Below are positions 53,887-62,801 of a stretch of DNA of 64,000 nt, piece after piece. A program made the position numbers and the translations under genes. This DNA is from Bacteroides graminisolvens DSM 19988 = JCM 15093 (lineage in GTDB: Bacteria > Bacteroidota > Bacteroidia > Bacteroidales > Bacteroidaceae), in contig NZ_ATZI01000001.1 in assembly GCF_000428125.1 (NCBI RefSeq), positions 186,001-250,000 of the forward strand, read 5' to 3'. Each line of letters begins with the position of its first letter. Position 1 is the first letter of the stretch. The notes under the pieces are model-generated. The model had not been told where the DNA came from and made no database searches. It worked only from the letters and a program-made list of their open reading frames with translations.

Positions 53887-54279
53887 TTACATGACAGGTG
53901 CATCAACTGTTACAGTCATTTCAGGAACTAAAACATATTGTGCTTTTTTGCCATTCCATTTATAATATTCAGTGGTGACTGTTTTGCCTTCGTATGTATA
54001 GCGAATGCACATATCATTATCCCATCTGTTTTTTATGTTATTCCATTTCACAGTTTCGCTTTCAACCATTCTTTTCTGGTCGTCGTACTTGTAATTGTAC
54101 TTAAGGTAGTTCGATAAACTGCCTCCTTCTTGCTTATACACGGTTTGTGCTACCATCATACCGTCTTTCTGCTCATAATTATATACTAAATTGTTGTCAC
54201 TCTTAGCATTTATGTTCATTGTTCCAATAAATGCAAATACAAACAATGCAATGGTTTTAAAAAATAATTTTGTTTTCAT
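53887..54279 (-). CDS. DUF3836 family secreted protein
   Basis: 130 residues. Signal peptide (1-26, cleavage after NAKS region), then a small beta-rich body of repeated YxYxxxGK-like strands: YNYKYDDQKRMVESETVKWN and YTYEGKTVTTEYYKWNGKK. It matches the Bacteroides family DUF3836, which resembles short RHS/YD-type strand repeats. Function unknown. Exact -7 box (TATATTTG) at 54341-54348. Confidence 0.78.
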   Translation of the reverse strand: MKTKLFFKTIALFVFAFIGTMNINAKSDNNLVYNYEQKDGMMVAQTVYKQEGGSLSNYLKYNYKYDDQKRMVESETVKWNNIKNRWDNDMCIRYTYEGKTVTTEYYKWNGKKAQYVLVPEMTVTVDAPVM

Positions 54280-54340
54280 GATGTTCTTGCTGTTAAGGTT
54301 GATAATATCATATTTCTATTATTTGTATTGTAATACACTG

Positions 54341-54348
54341 CAAATATA
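54341..54348 (-). promoter_or_regulatory. -7 box (TATATTTG) of the DUF3836 gene
   Basis: Exact TAnnTTTG match on the minus strand, 62 nt upstream of the ATG. The rest of the gap to polA (54349-54565) is AT-rich with no gene seen. Confidence 0.5.
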
Positions 54349-54565
54349 GATATATATCTGACATTATTCCTTTTTCGAATATAAAAAATATCTATATGAT
54401 AATTGTACCTTTTCTGTCCCTTATTCAAATTGATAATATTAATGCATTTTATATTCAAATTTGGAGTTTATTGGACTTTAAAACAACACTTATTAATTTG
54501 TTTCTTTTCTTTTGTATCAAATTGAATTATAGTTAAATATAGTTATATGAATGTGGGGAATAAAA

Positions 54566-54610
54566 AAGAATGAGCCAAAGCATATATTATATATGCTTTG
54601 GCTCATTCTT
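54566..54610 (-). terminator. Terminator of polA
   Basis: Perfect 22-bp arms (54566-54587 and 54589-54610) around a single centre base. On the minus strand it is followed by a TTTTATT tract. The longest perfect hairpin noted in the window. Confidence 0.85.
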
Positions 54611-54637
54611 GATCAGGTAAAGTTCAGTTTGTAGTAC

Positions 54638-57457
54638 TTAGTGTGCTTCTAACCAGTTGTTTCCCCAGCCACAGTCAGCTTTAAGGGGAACATGCATCTT
54701 ATAAGCATTTTCCATCTCCTCAATTACTATTTGCTGAACAATTTCTTTCTCCTTTCTGGGTACACTGAAATTTAATTCATCGTGTACTTGAAGAATCATT
54801 TTAGCACTGATTTTTTCTTTTTCAAATCGGTTGTAAATCCGTGCCATGGCTACTTTTATTATATCAGCCGCACTACCTTGTATGGGCGCATTAATGGCAT
54901 TCCTTTCTGCGTATCCTCTTACCACAGCATTTCTGGAATTAATATCTGGTAGAAATCTTTTTCGATTAAAAATCGTTTCTACATAGCCTTTTTCTCTAGC
55001 AGATTCTATGCTCTTTTCCATATATATTTTCACCTGTGGATACGTTTCAAAATACCCATCAATAAGTTCTTTTGCCTCTTTACGGTCTATACTCAATCTT
55101 TCTGCTAGCCCAAATACAGATATCCCATATATAATTCCAAAATTAGCGGTTTTTGCTTTTCTGCGCATGTTGCTGTCAACTTCGTTAATATCTACTTTAT
55201 AAATTTTGGCAGCAGTTGCAGCATGAATGTCATGTCCGCTTAAGAAAGCATCAATCATATTTTTGTCTTCGCTCAAATGAGCCATTATTCTTAACTCGAT
55301 TTGCGAGTAGTCTGCCGAGAAGAAAAGGCAACCATCATCAGGGATAAATGCTTTTCTAATCTCTTTACCATTTTCATCTCGTATGGGGATGTTTTGCAAA
55401 TTGGGATTGCTGGAACTCAATCTTCCTGTGGCAGTTATAGTTTGATTAAAGGACGTATGAACCTTTCCGGTTTGCGGATTTATTAATAATGGCAATGCAT
55501 CTATATAAGTATTGAGCAGTTTCTTTAAGCCTCTGTACTCTAATATTTTCTCGACAATCTGATGTTTATGACGCAGGCTCTCCAAAACATCTTCAGAGGT
55601 CACATATTGCCCAGTCTTGGTTTTCTTAGCTTTCTGTATGATTTTTAGTTTATCAAATAAAATCTCTCCCACTTGTTTAGGGGATGCAATATTAAATTCT
55701 ATTCCTTCAGCTAATTCATATATTTCCTTTTCAATAGCTATTAATTGTTCGGTAAATTGCAATGACGATTGTTTTAAGGCATTTGTATCAAGGCGCACTC
55801 CATTACTCTCAATCTCAACTAATACAGGAATAAGAGGCATTTCTATTTCATAAAAAAGTTTTTCAGCGTCATTCTCTTTCAATTTTTTCTCGAGAATGTT
55901 TTTGAGTTTTAGAGTTATATCTGCATCCTCGCACGCATAAAGATACACGTCTTCGGGGGGTAGCTCTCTCATACTTTTCTGGCTTTTTCCTTTTGGGCCA
56001 ATCAGCTCATCTATATGAATGGTTTGATAGTTTAAATAGATCTCGGCTAAATAATCCATGCCATGTCTTAGTTCGGGCTGTAGTACATAGTGTGCCACCA
56101 TTGTATCGAATATCTTTCCTTTGACATTGATTCCGTATTTTTTTAGTATGAGCATGTCATACTTGATATTTTGCCCGATCTTGATGATTTCTTCGCTTTC
56201 AAATATATATTTGAACTCATTTAGTATTTTTAACGCTTCGCTTTTCTCTGCCGGTACGGGAACATAATAGGCTTCATTCTCTTTGATTGAAAAGCTCATT
56301 CCTACTATTTCTGCCTCTATTGGATCAGTACCAGTTGTCTCCGTATCTATTGTGATGATTTTCGATGTAACTAACTTTTGAATTAATTGACCTCTTTCGT
56401 GTTGATTATCAGCAAGTTGGTAGCATTGAATTGAAATATCTAAACGCATTAGATTCGTTTTAAATTCGCTATTCGATGTTGTGCCCGTAAATTCTTCAAA
56501 GAGATTGCCTTGAATCGGACTTTTATTTTCTTCAAAAGGTAAGCTTAGAATTTCCTTCTTGCTATCATTTTTTGTTTTATCGTTTTTGAGGACTCTTTCA
56601 ATCAGTGTCCTGAATTCCATCTCTTCAAAAATAGTTCGTAATTTATTCTCGTCCGGTTCTTGTCTTTTTAAAGAATCCATATCGAGTTCAATGGGAACAT
56701 CTGTTTTTATGGTTGCTAAAAACTTAGAAAAGACGATTAGTTCTTTATTGGCTTCAATCTTAGTTTTGATTGCTCCTTTTAATTTTTCAGTATTTTCCAA
56801 AAGGTTTTCTATACTACCAAATTCTGAAATAAGTTTTTGGGCAGTTTTCTCTCCTACACCCGGACAGCCGGGAATGTTATCCGAAGCGTCTCCCATTAAT
56901 CCTAATATGTCAATAACTTGAGTTGGCGATTCAATATTGAATTTTGCTTTTACAGCTTCAATACCCATTATTTCGAATTCCTTATCTCCGTATTTAGGTT
57001 TGTAAATGAACACATTATCATTTACTAATTGCCCATAATCCTTATCAGGAGTCATCATATAGGTTTCAATACTCTTTAGAGATGCTTTTGTAGCTAATGT
57101 TCCAATAACATCGTCTGCCTCATATCCTGCGACTTCTAAAATCGGAATATTGTAGGCGCTAATAATTTCCTTTATTATGGGTATTGATAAACGTATGGCT
57201 TCAGGGGTTTCTTCTCTTTGTGCTTTATACTTTTCATATATTTCATGTCTGAATGTTGGTCCGGCCGGATCAAATGCTATACCGATGTGTGTTGGTGCTT
57301 GATTTTTGAGGACTTCCTCCAATGTATTTACAAAGCCTAATATTGCAGATGTATTAAATCCTTTTGAGTTAATTCTGGGATTCTTAATGAATGCATAGTA
57401 TGCTCTGTATATGAGTGCGTATGCGTCAAGAAGGATCAATTTATTATTTGGTTCCAT
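54638..57457 (-). CDS. polA: DNA polymerase I
   Basis: 939 residues. N-terminal 5'-3' exonuclease (about 1-290, LLDAYALIYRAYYAF and GYEADDVIGT). A 3'-5' exonuclease domain (about 345-530) keeps its DxE motif (TIDTETTG near 370), so proofreading is probably active. The polymerase domain has DYSQIELR, RRKAKTANFGIIYG and LQVHDELNF. Works in gap filling and Okazaki fragment maturation. Single-gene unit; from here rightwards codon use is visibly AT-richer than in the left half. Confidence 0.97.
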   Translation of the reverse strand: MEPNNKLILLDAYALIYRAYYAFIKNPRINSKGFNTSAILGFVNTLEEVLKNQAPTHIGIAFDPAGPTFRHEIYEKYKAQREETPEAIRLSIPIIKEIISAYNIPILEVAGYEADDVIGTLATKASLKSIETYMMTPDKDYGQLVNDNVFIYKPKYGDKEFEIMGIEAVKAKFNIESPTQVIDILGLMGDASDNIPGCPGVGEKTAQKLISEFGSIENLLENTEKLKGAIKTKIEANKELIVFSKFLATIKTDVPIELDMDSLKRQEPDENKLRTIFEEMEFRTLIERVLKNDKTKNDSKKEILSLPFEENKSPIQGNLFEEFTGTTSNSEFKTNLMRLDISIQCYQLADNQHERGQLIQKLVTSKIITIDTETTGTDPIEAEIVGMSFSIKENEAYYVPVPAEKSEALKILNEFKYIFESEEIIKIGQNIKYDMLILKKYGINVKGKIFDTMVAHYVLQPELRHGMDYLAEIYLNYQTIHIDELIGPKGKSQKSMRELPPEDVYLYACEDADITLKLKNILEKKLKENDAEKLFYEIEMPLIPVLVEIESNGVRLDTNALKQSSLQFTEQLIAIEKEIYELAEGIEFNIASPKQVGEILFDKLKIIQKAKKTKTGQYVTSEDVLESLRHKHQIVEKILEYRGLKKLLNTYIDALPLLINPQTGKVHTSFNQTITATGRLSSSNPNLQNIPIRDENGKEIRKAFIPDDGCLFFSADYSQIELRIMAHLSEDKNMIDAFLSGHDIHAATAAKIYKVDINEVDSNMRRKAKTANFGIIYGISVFGLAERLSIDRKEAKELIDGYFETYPQVKIYMEKSIESAREKGYVETIFNRKRFLPDINSRNAVVRGYAERNAINAPIQGSAADIIKVAMARIYNRFEKEKISAKMILQVHDELNFSVPRKEKEIVQQIVIEEMENAYKMHVPLKADCGWGNNWLEAH

Positions 57458-57516
57458 TTTTATTATTTTTTTAATGGTAAAAATACAAAAAAATACGGTA
57501 TTAATCGTTTTATTAT

Positions 57517-57524
57517 TACTTTTG
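57517..57524 (+). promoter_or_regulatory. -7 box (TACTTTTG) of the polyprenyl synthase
   Basis: Exact TAnnTTTG match on the plus strand, 18 nt before the ATG at 57543. Confidence 0.52.
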
Positions 57525-57542
57525 TAGACAAATCATGTTCAT

Positions 57543-58517
57543 ATGGATGTTTTATCTCTTATAAAGTCTCCCATAATTGATGAACTGGAAGATTTCAAAA
57601 ATCTTTTTGATCACTCCCTTTCCAGCTCTAATCCTTTACTTACCGATGTAATTGTGCATTTACAGCAAAGGAATGGCAAGATGATGCGTCCGATTCTTGT
57701 CTTGTTAATAGCTAAATTATACGGCAAAGTAAGCACACAGACGCTACATGCTGCTGTTTCTCTCGAATTACTACATACTGCTAGTTTAGTTCACGATGAT
57801 GTAGTTGATGAGAGTGCCGAACGGCGTGGGCAACTTTCTGTCAATGCTATTTTTAATAATAAGGTTGCAGTGCTTACAGGAGATTTTTTATTGGCAACTT
57901 GCTTGGTACAGGCTTCTAAAACTAAAAATCATGGTATAATTGATGTTGTATCTAAGTTAGGGCAGGATTTAGCTGAAGGTGAACTGCTTCAATTATCTAA
58001 TATTAATAATACTGAATTTTCTGAGTCTGTATATTTTGATGTTATTAATAAAAAAACAGCGGCATTGTTTGCTTCCTGCACTAAAGCTGCTGCTTTGTCG
58101 GCTCAAGTAGATAATGAAAAGGTAGAGCTTGCAAGACTTTTTGGTGAATATATCGGCATTTGTTTTCAGATAAAAGATGATATATTTGACTATTTTGATA
58201 ATGCAGATATAGGGAAACCAACAGGCAATGATATGTTTGAGGGGAAATTAACTCTTCCTGTTCTTTTTGTTCTTAATAATGGAGCCGGAGAGGAGATTAA
58301 GCGGCTTGCAATCAAAGTAAAACAAAGGTTGGCTTCGCATCAGGAGATATCAGATCTTGTTTCATTTACTAAAGATAACGGTGGTATTCTTTATGCCCAG
58401 AAAGAAATGACTAAATATAAAGAAAAAGCGTTAGACCTATTGTCATTAATGCCTGATACTGAAGTAAAAGAATCCTTGAGGTTATATTTAGATTATGTTG
58501 TTGATAGGCATAAATAA
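57543..58517 (+). CDS. Polyprenyl diphosphate synthase (trans-isoprenyl type)
   Basis: 324 residues. Condenses isopentenyl diphosphate units, most likely for the menaquinone side chain. First aspartate-rich motif as HDDVVDES near 84, GDFLLA, and the second as QIKDDIFDYFDN near 210. Chain length cannot be set from sequence. It is the only plus-strand gene right of mutS and faces the deoC operon across a shared terminator. Confidence 0.9.
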   Translation: MDVLSLIKSPIIDELEDFKNLFDHSLSSSNPLLTDVIVHLQQRNGKMMRPILVLLIAKLYGKVSTQTLHAAVSLELLHTASLVHDDVVDESAERRGQLSVNAIFNNKVAVLTGDFLLATCLVQASKTKNHGIIDVVSKLGQDLAEGELLQLSNINNTEFSESVYFDVINKKTAALFASCTKAAALSAQVDNEKVELARLFGEYIGICFQIKDDIFDYFDNADIGKPTGNDMFEGKLTLPVLFVLNNGAGEEIKRLAIKVKQRLASHQEISDLVSFTKDNGGILYAQKEMTKYKEKALDLLSLMPDTEVKESLRLYLDYVVDRHK

Positions 58518-58554
58518 TATCGTGCTGATGGAGATTTCCAAAGAGCACGATATT
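58516..58554. terminator. Terminator between the polyprenyl synthase and deoC
   Basis: Perfect 11-bp arms AATATCGTGCT (58516-58526) and AGCACGATATT (58544-58554). Confidence 0.72.
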
Positions 58555-58573
58555 AAATTGTAGTATAAAATAT

Positions 58574-59464
58574 CTAGAAGAACTTAACTTCTTCTCCTCT
58601 TATTTCTGATAATAATAGGTTGGCTAGTCTACTTGTCCCAATACGGAATAATTTGTTAGTTAACCATTCTTCTCCCAATATTTCTTTCACAATCGTATAG
58701 TATATAAGTGCGTCATTTACAGTGTTGATTCCGCCTGCTGGCTTGAATCCAATTTTATTACCTGTTATATCATAGTATTCTTTTATTGCTTGACACATTA
58801 CCAATGCTGCTTCAGGAGTAGCTGCGGGTTGCTGTTTCCCTGTTGATGTTTTAATAAAATCAGCTCCTGAATACATGGATAGGATAGAGGCTTTCTTAAT
58901 GTTTGAAGAGGTCTGTAAAGCACCTGTTTCTAGTATTACTTTCAAGTGTTTGTCCTTACATGTATTTTTGAGTTCTTCTATCTCATCACACATTTCTTCA
59001 TAATTTTCATTTAAGAAATGACCAACTGAAATGACAATGTCAATCTCATCAGCTCCTTCCATAATAGCCATAGCAGTTTCAGCAATCTTAACTTCTATAA
59101 AAGTTTGTGATGAAGGAAATCCACCTGATACACAGGCTATATTTACATTTTCTACTTCTAAAGTATCTTTAACTACTTGTGCGAAGTTTGGATATACACA
59201 AATAGCAGCAACATTTTTCAAATCTGCAAATTCAGAGTCGAACCTATTTACTTTTTCAGTGAATTTCATCACACTTTCATCGTTATCGGTACTGTTTAAA
59301 GTCGTTAAATCGATGAAACTAAAAAGAGCCTTTTTGACATCTATTGTGTCGTTTTCTACTACCTTTGTTTTTATTAGTAAATCAACCTCTTTCTTTATTT
59401 CAGCATCATTGAGGTTGATGTTATACTTCTCTAACGCCGATTTGTATTTACTACTATTGCTCAT
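58574..59464 (-). CDS. deoC: Deoxyribose-phosphate aldolase
   Basis: 296 residues, class I aldolase splitting deoxyribose 5-phosphate to glyceraldehyde 3-phosphate and acetaldehyde. Schiff-base Lys in FIKTSTGKQ and second Lys in GFKPAGGI. The N-terminus has about 40 extra residues compared with short forms, as in other Bacteroides. Last gene of dtd-mazG-deoC, overlapping the preceding gene by 11 nt. Confidence 0.94.
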   Translation of the reverse strand: MSNSSKYKSALEKYNINLNDAEIKKEVDLLIKTKVVENDTIDVKKALFSFIDLTTLNSTDNDESVMKFTEKVNRFDSEFADLKNVAAICVYPNFAQVVKDTLEVENVNIACVSGGFPSSQTFIEVKIAETAMAIMEGADEIDIVISVGHFLNENYEEMCDEIEELKNTCKDKHLKVILETGALQTSSNIKKASILSMYSGADFIKTSTGKQQPAATPEAALVMCQAIKEYYDITGNKIGFKPAGGINTVNDALIYYTIVKEILGEEWLTNKLFRIGTSRLANLLLSEIRGEEVKFF

Positions 59465-59795
59465 CTTTATTACTATTTAATTTGTGATTACTAATATGTC
59501 TTTTATTGTCTCTTTGGGTCTTCTTTACTAGATTGTCCTTAAAAGATTTAGTTAAATCAACCCCTGTTTGATTTGCTATACAAAGTAACACCCATAATAT
59601 ATCAGTCAATTCGTCAGCAATATTATCTTTCTCGCCCTCCTTGAAAGATTGGTCACCATATTTTCTAGCCATTACACGTGCTAATTCACCTACCTCCTCA
59701 GTTAGTATGGTCATATTGGTTAGTTCGTTAAAATAACGAACTCCATATGTGTTAATCCACTGGTCTACTTCTTTTTGAGCTTCTTCTATTGTCAT
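59454..59795 (-). CDS. MazG-like nucleotide pyrophosphohydrolase
   Basis: 113 residues; all-alpha NTP pyrophosphatase fold with EEVGELARVMARK (ExxE) and the second metal motif DELTDILWVLL. Probably removes abnormal nucleotides. It sits between dtd and deoC with overlaps of 1 and 11 nt, so translation is coupled. The C-terminal tail (after about 95) is basic and polar. Confidence 0.87.
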   Translation of the reverse strand: MTIEEAQKEVDQWINTYGVRYFNELTNMTILTEEVGELARVMARKYGDQSFKEGEKDNIADELTDILWVLLCIANQTGVDLTKSFKDNLVKKTQRDNKRHISNHKLNSNKDEQ

Positions 59796-60247
59796 TATTC
59801 TTTGTTTTTCGTATCCATATATATAGTAACAGGTCCGTCATTTATTAGTTGCACTTTCATATCTGCTCCAAATTCACCTGTGGCTACTGATTTACCTAAT
59901 AATTGACTTAACTTCTCGCAGAAACAATGATAGAGTGGTATAGCGACTTCATGTTTGGCCGCTTTGATATAAGATGGCCTATTTCCTTTTTTTGTTGATG
60001 CATGCAAAGTAAATTGACTTACAACCATTATATTTCCTTCAATATCTAGGACTGACTTGTTCATAATTCCTTTTTCATCATCAAATATGCGCAAATTTAG
60101 TATTTTATTACATAACCATTCTACATCTTGCTTGTCATCAAGATTTTCAATCCCTACTAAGATAAGCAAACCTTTTTCTATAATTGATTTATAGTTGCCA
60201 TTTATAGTTACTGAAGCACTCAAGACGCGTTGTATTATTACCCTCAT
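59795..60247 (-). CDS. dtd: D-aminoacyl-tRNA deacylase Dtd
   Basis: 150 residues. Removes D-amino acids (and Gly mischarged on tRNA-Ala) from tRNA. Diagnostic motifs SQFTLHAS near 78 and NDGPVTIYMD (GP-containing cross-subunit motif) near 137 are intact. First gene of dtd-mazG-deoC; exact -7 box (TAAATTTG) at 60273-60280. Confidence 0.95.
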   Translation of the reverse strand: MRVIIQRVLSASVTINGNYKSIIEKGLLILVGIENLDDKQDVEWLCNKILNLRIFDDEKGIMNKSVLDIEGNIMVVSQFTLHASTKKGNRPSYIKAAKHEVAIPLYHCFCEKLSQLLGKSVATGEFGADMKVQLINDGPVTIYMDTKNKE

Positions 60248-60272
60248 TTTAATATTATATTAACTCAAAAGA

Positions 60273-60280
60273 CAAATTTA
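60273..60280 (-). promoter_or_regulatory. -7 box (TAAATTTG) of dtd-mazG-deoC
   Basis: Exact TAnnTTTG match on the minus strand, 26 nt upstream of the dtd ATG. Confidence 0.52.
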
Positions 60281-60316
60281 CGAAATAATATAGATTGAAT
60301 TTGCTAAATTTTACAA

Positions 60317-62155
60317 TTATTTATTCGCTAGAGTTTCTTGATTAAAATAGTTGAATACTATTTCAGCTTTTGCTTTACCTATAATGGGTATTAATTCTTC
60401 TAGTGTTGACTCCTTTATCCGTTTAACACTTTTTAAATTTACAAGTAAAAGTTGTTTTGTTTTCTGTCCGATTCCCTTTATATCGTCAAGGGTAGATGCC
60501 AACTGTCTTTTACTACGTTTTTGACGATGAAAAGTAATAGCAAACCTATGTACTTCATCTTGTATTTGTTCAAATAATTTAAACAATGGAGTGCCTTGTT
60601 TTAATCCTATAGTTTGCACTGGAAATCCATATAAAAATTCTGATGTTCTGTGCTTTTTATCTTTTGCTAATCCTGCAATAGGTATCCTAATATTTATTTC
60701 TTCTAAAGCCTTCCTCACAGCCTCCATTTGTCCTTTCCCTCCATCAGTGATTATGAGGTCAGGTAGTGAAGTGTTTTCTTCTCTGAGGCGTTCGTATCTT
60801 CTTTTCACAACCTCTTTCATTGATGCATAATCATCTGCTCCCTCAACTGTTTTAATTATATATTTTCTATATTCCTTTTTTGATGGCTTAATTCTCTTAA
60901 ATACAACACATGCCGCAACTGCGTCTGAGCCTTGGATGTTTGAGTTGTCAAAGCACTCGATATGAAGAGGAGGCCTGTCTAATTTAAGTAATAACTGAAT
61001 TTCTTTCATTAGTTTCAAGCTTCTTTGTTCTGGATTTAATTTTTCAGCCTGCTTCATCCTATCTACTTTGTATTGTTTTACGTTTAAAATTGATAAGTCC
61101 AATAGTTTTTTCTTATCTCCACGTTGCGGTATGGTGAAAAGTACATTATTTAAATTCATTTCAATTTTGAATGGAATTATTATTTCCGGAGACAAACTTT
61201 TGTATCTTTCTCTCATTTCTATAATTCCAAGCTCTAAAAGTTCTTCTTTTGTTTCTCCTAACCTTTTCTTGTATTCAAAAGTAAATGCCTGATTTATAGC
61301 ACCGTTTGTAATGTGTAGATAATTAATGAATGCAGCTCGCTCTCCATCTTCTTCAATAGAAAATACATCTACATTGTGTAGTGTTGAGCTTACAACTTCT
61401 GATTTGGAGCGGTAATTCTCAATTAAATCATATTTCCTTTTGAGAATTTGAGCTTCTTCAAATTTAAGTTCAGTTGCTAGCTCATTCATTTTCTGAAAGA
61501 TTGCTTTGCTGATCTCACTTGTATTTCCTTTTAGTATTTCTTTTATTTCTGCTATGTTTCTCATATATTCATCATGCGTTTGTAGTCCAATACAAGGTCC
61601 TGCACAATTTTTTATATGGTATTCCAAACAAACATTATATTTTCCAATTTTAATGTTTTCAGGGCTAAGATTAAGGCTGCATGTTCGAATAGGGTATAGG
61701 TGTTTTATAAGGTCAAGCAGTGCGTACATTGATGGTAAGTGGCTATACGGACCATAATATGAGGAGCCATTTCGAATTATTTTTCTAGTTTTAAACACTC
61801 TAGGAAAATATTCGTTTTGAACACAGATGGAGGGGTATGTCTTGTCGTCTTTTAATAGAACGTTGTATCGGGGTTTGTATTTCTTGATTAGATTATTCTC
61901 AAGGAGTAAAGCATCTTCTTCTGAATTAACCACAATATATCTTATATCGACAATTTTGCTGACAAGCACTCTCGTTTTTCCTGGTTCATGGTTTTTATTG
62001 AAATAAGAATAAACTCTCTTCTTTAAGTTTTTTGCTTTGCCAACATATATAATTGTTCCTTCAGAGTTTAGATATTGATAGATACCGGGCTTCTCTGGTA
62101 AATTCAAAACAATACCTCTGAGGTATTCATTTGCGTTCAAATCAGAATTATCCAT
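60317..62155 (-). CDS. uvrC: Excinuclease ABC subunit C
   Basis: 612 residues. Makes both incisions in nucleotide excision repair. N-terminal GIY-YIG nuclease (PGIYQYLNSEGTIIYVGKAK, about 18-37), UVR motif (about 205-240), RNase H-like second nuclease (ECFDNSNIQG, LIITDGGKGQ), and C-terminal helix-hairpin-helix pair (DDIKGIGQKTK and IPIIGKAKA). Single-gene unit between apt and dtd. Confidence 0.96.
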   Translation of the reverse strand: MDNSDLNANEYLRGIVLNLPEKPGIYQYLNSEGTIIYVGKAKNLKKRVYSYFNKNHEPGKTRVLVSKIVDIRYIVVNSEEDALLLENNLIKKYKPRYNVLLKDDKTYPSICVQNEYFPRVFKTRKIIRNGSSYYGPYSHLPSMYALLDLIKHLYPIRTCSLNLSPENIKIGKYNVCLEYHIKNCAGPCIGLQTHDEYMRNIAEIKEILKGNTSEISKAIFQKMNELATELKFEEAQILKRKYDLIENYRSKSEVVSSTLHNVDVFSIEEDGERAAFINYLHITNGAINQAFTFEYKKRLGETKEELLELGIIEMRERYKSLSPEIIIPFKIEMNLNNVLFTIPQRGDKKKLLDLSILNVKQYKVDRMKQAEKLNPEQRSLKLMKEIQLLLKLDRPPLHIECFDNSNIQGSDAVAACVVFKRIKPSKKEYRKYIIKTVEGADDYASMKEVVKRRYERLREENTSLPDLIITDGGKGQMEAVRKALEEINIRIPIAGLAKDKKHRTSEFLYGFPVQTIGLKQGTPLFKLFEQIQDEVHRFAITFHRQKRSKRQLASTLDDIKGIGQKTKQLLLVNLKSVKRIKESTLEELIPIIGKAKAEIVFNYFNQETLANK

Positions 62156-62187
62156 ATATCTTTAATTAATTTAGAAGTCCCCAAAAA

Positions 62188-62217
62188 ATCTGCTCTTTGT
62201 ACAAGCAAAGAGCAGAT
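62188..62217 (-). terminator. Terminator of apt
   Basis: Perfect 12-bp arms ATCTGCTCTTTG (62188-62199) and CAAAGAGCAGAT (62206-62217). On the minus strand it is followed by six T. Confidence 0.85.
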
Positions 62218-62221
62218 AGTC

Positions 62222-62746
62222 TTAAAGACTCAGTACTGATTGTATCTCAATGTTCGGATCGAATATGTCTTTCCCATTTAAATCTTTTAGCTCAATTATG
62301 AAATTAACATAGATTGCTTTTGGGTGAAGCCTCTTCACTAAATCGCATGCGGCTTTCATGGTTCCACCAGTAGCCAAAAGATCATCATGAAGGAGGATTA
62401 TATCGTTGGCATCTAGTGCATCTTTGTGGATTTGAACTGTGTCCGTACCATATTCTTTGTCGTAAGTCTCCTCAATTGTCTCGGCTGGTAACTTTCCTGG
62501 CTTTCTTATTGGTATAAATCCTGCATTCAAACGAGTTGCTAATATAGGCCCCATAATAAAACCTCTCGATTCTATTCCTACTACTTTTGTTATTCCTTTA
62601 TCTTTGTACATTTCATACATGATATCTGAAAGAATTTGTAAGCACTCAGAGTCCTTAAATAGAGTGGTCACATCTTTGAATTGAATCCCTGGAATTGGGA
62701 AGTCTGGTACATTTCTAATGTTGCTGATTAGCTTTTCTCTCCTCAT
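62222..62746 (-). CDS. apt: Adenine phosphoribosyltransferase
   Basis: 174 residues from the ATG at 62746; the frame can be read from a TTG two codons upstream but the ATG is preferred. Salvages adenine to AMP with PRPP. The PRPP-binding motif is IILLHDDLLATGGTMKAA near 120; FPIPGIQFKDVTTLFKD at the N-terminus and GIESRGFIMG are typical. Single-gene unit with a strong terminator, 56 nt after mnmG; the parS site lies in the gap. Confidence 0.95.
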   Translation of the reverse strand: MRREKLISNIRNVPDFPIPGIQFKDVTTLFKDSECLQILSDIMYEMYKDKGITKVVGIESRGFIMGPILATRLNAGFIPIRKPGKLPAETIEETYDKEYGTDTVQIHKDALDANDIILLHDDLLATGGTMKAACDLVKRLHPKAIYVNFIIELKDLNGKDIFDPNIEIQSVLSL

Positions 62747-62779
62747 AATCAATCTTTTATATTTTTTATTTAAATGTTT

Positions 62780-62795
62780 TGTTTCACGTGAAACG
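62780..62795. other. Chromosome partition site parS
   Basis: TGTTTCACGTGAAACG matches the ParB-binding consensus TGTTTCACGTGAAACA at 15 of 16 bases with a perfect 14-bp palindrome GTTTCACGTGAAAC (62781-62794). It is intergenic, between apt and mnmG. mnmG (gidA) is often close to chromosome origins. Confidence 0.8.
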
Positions 62796-62801
62796 GGGTG
62801 T

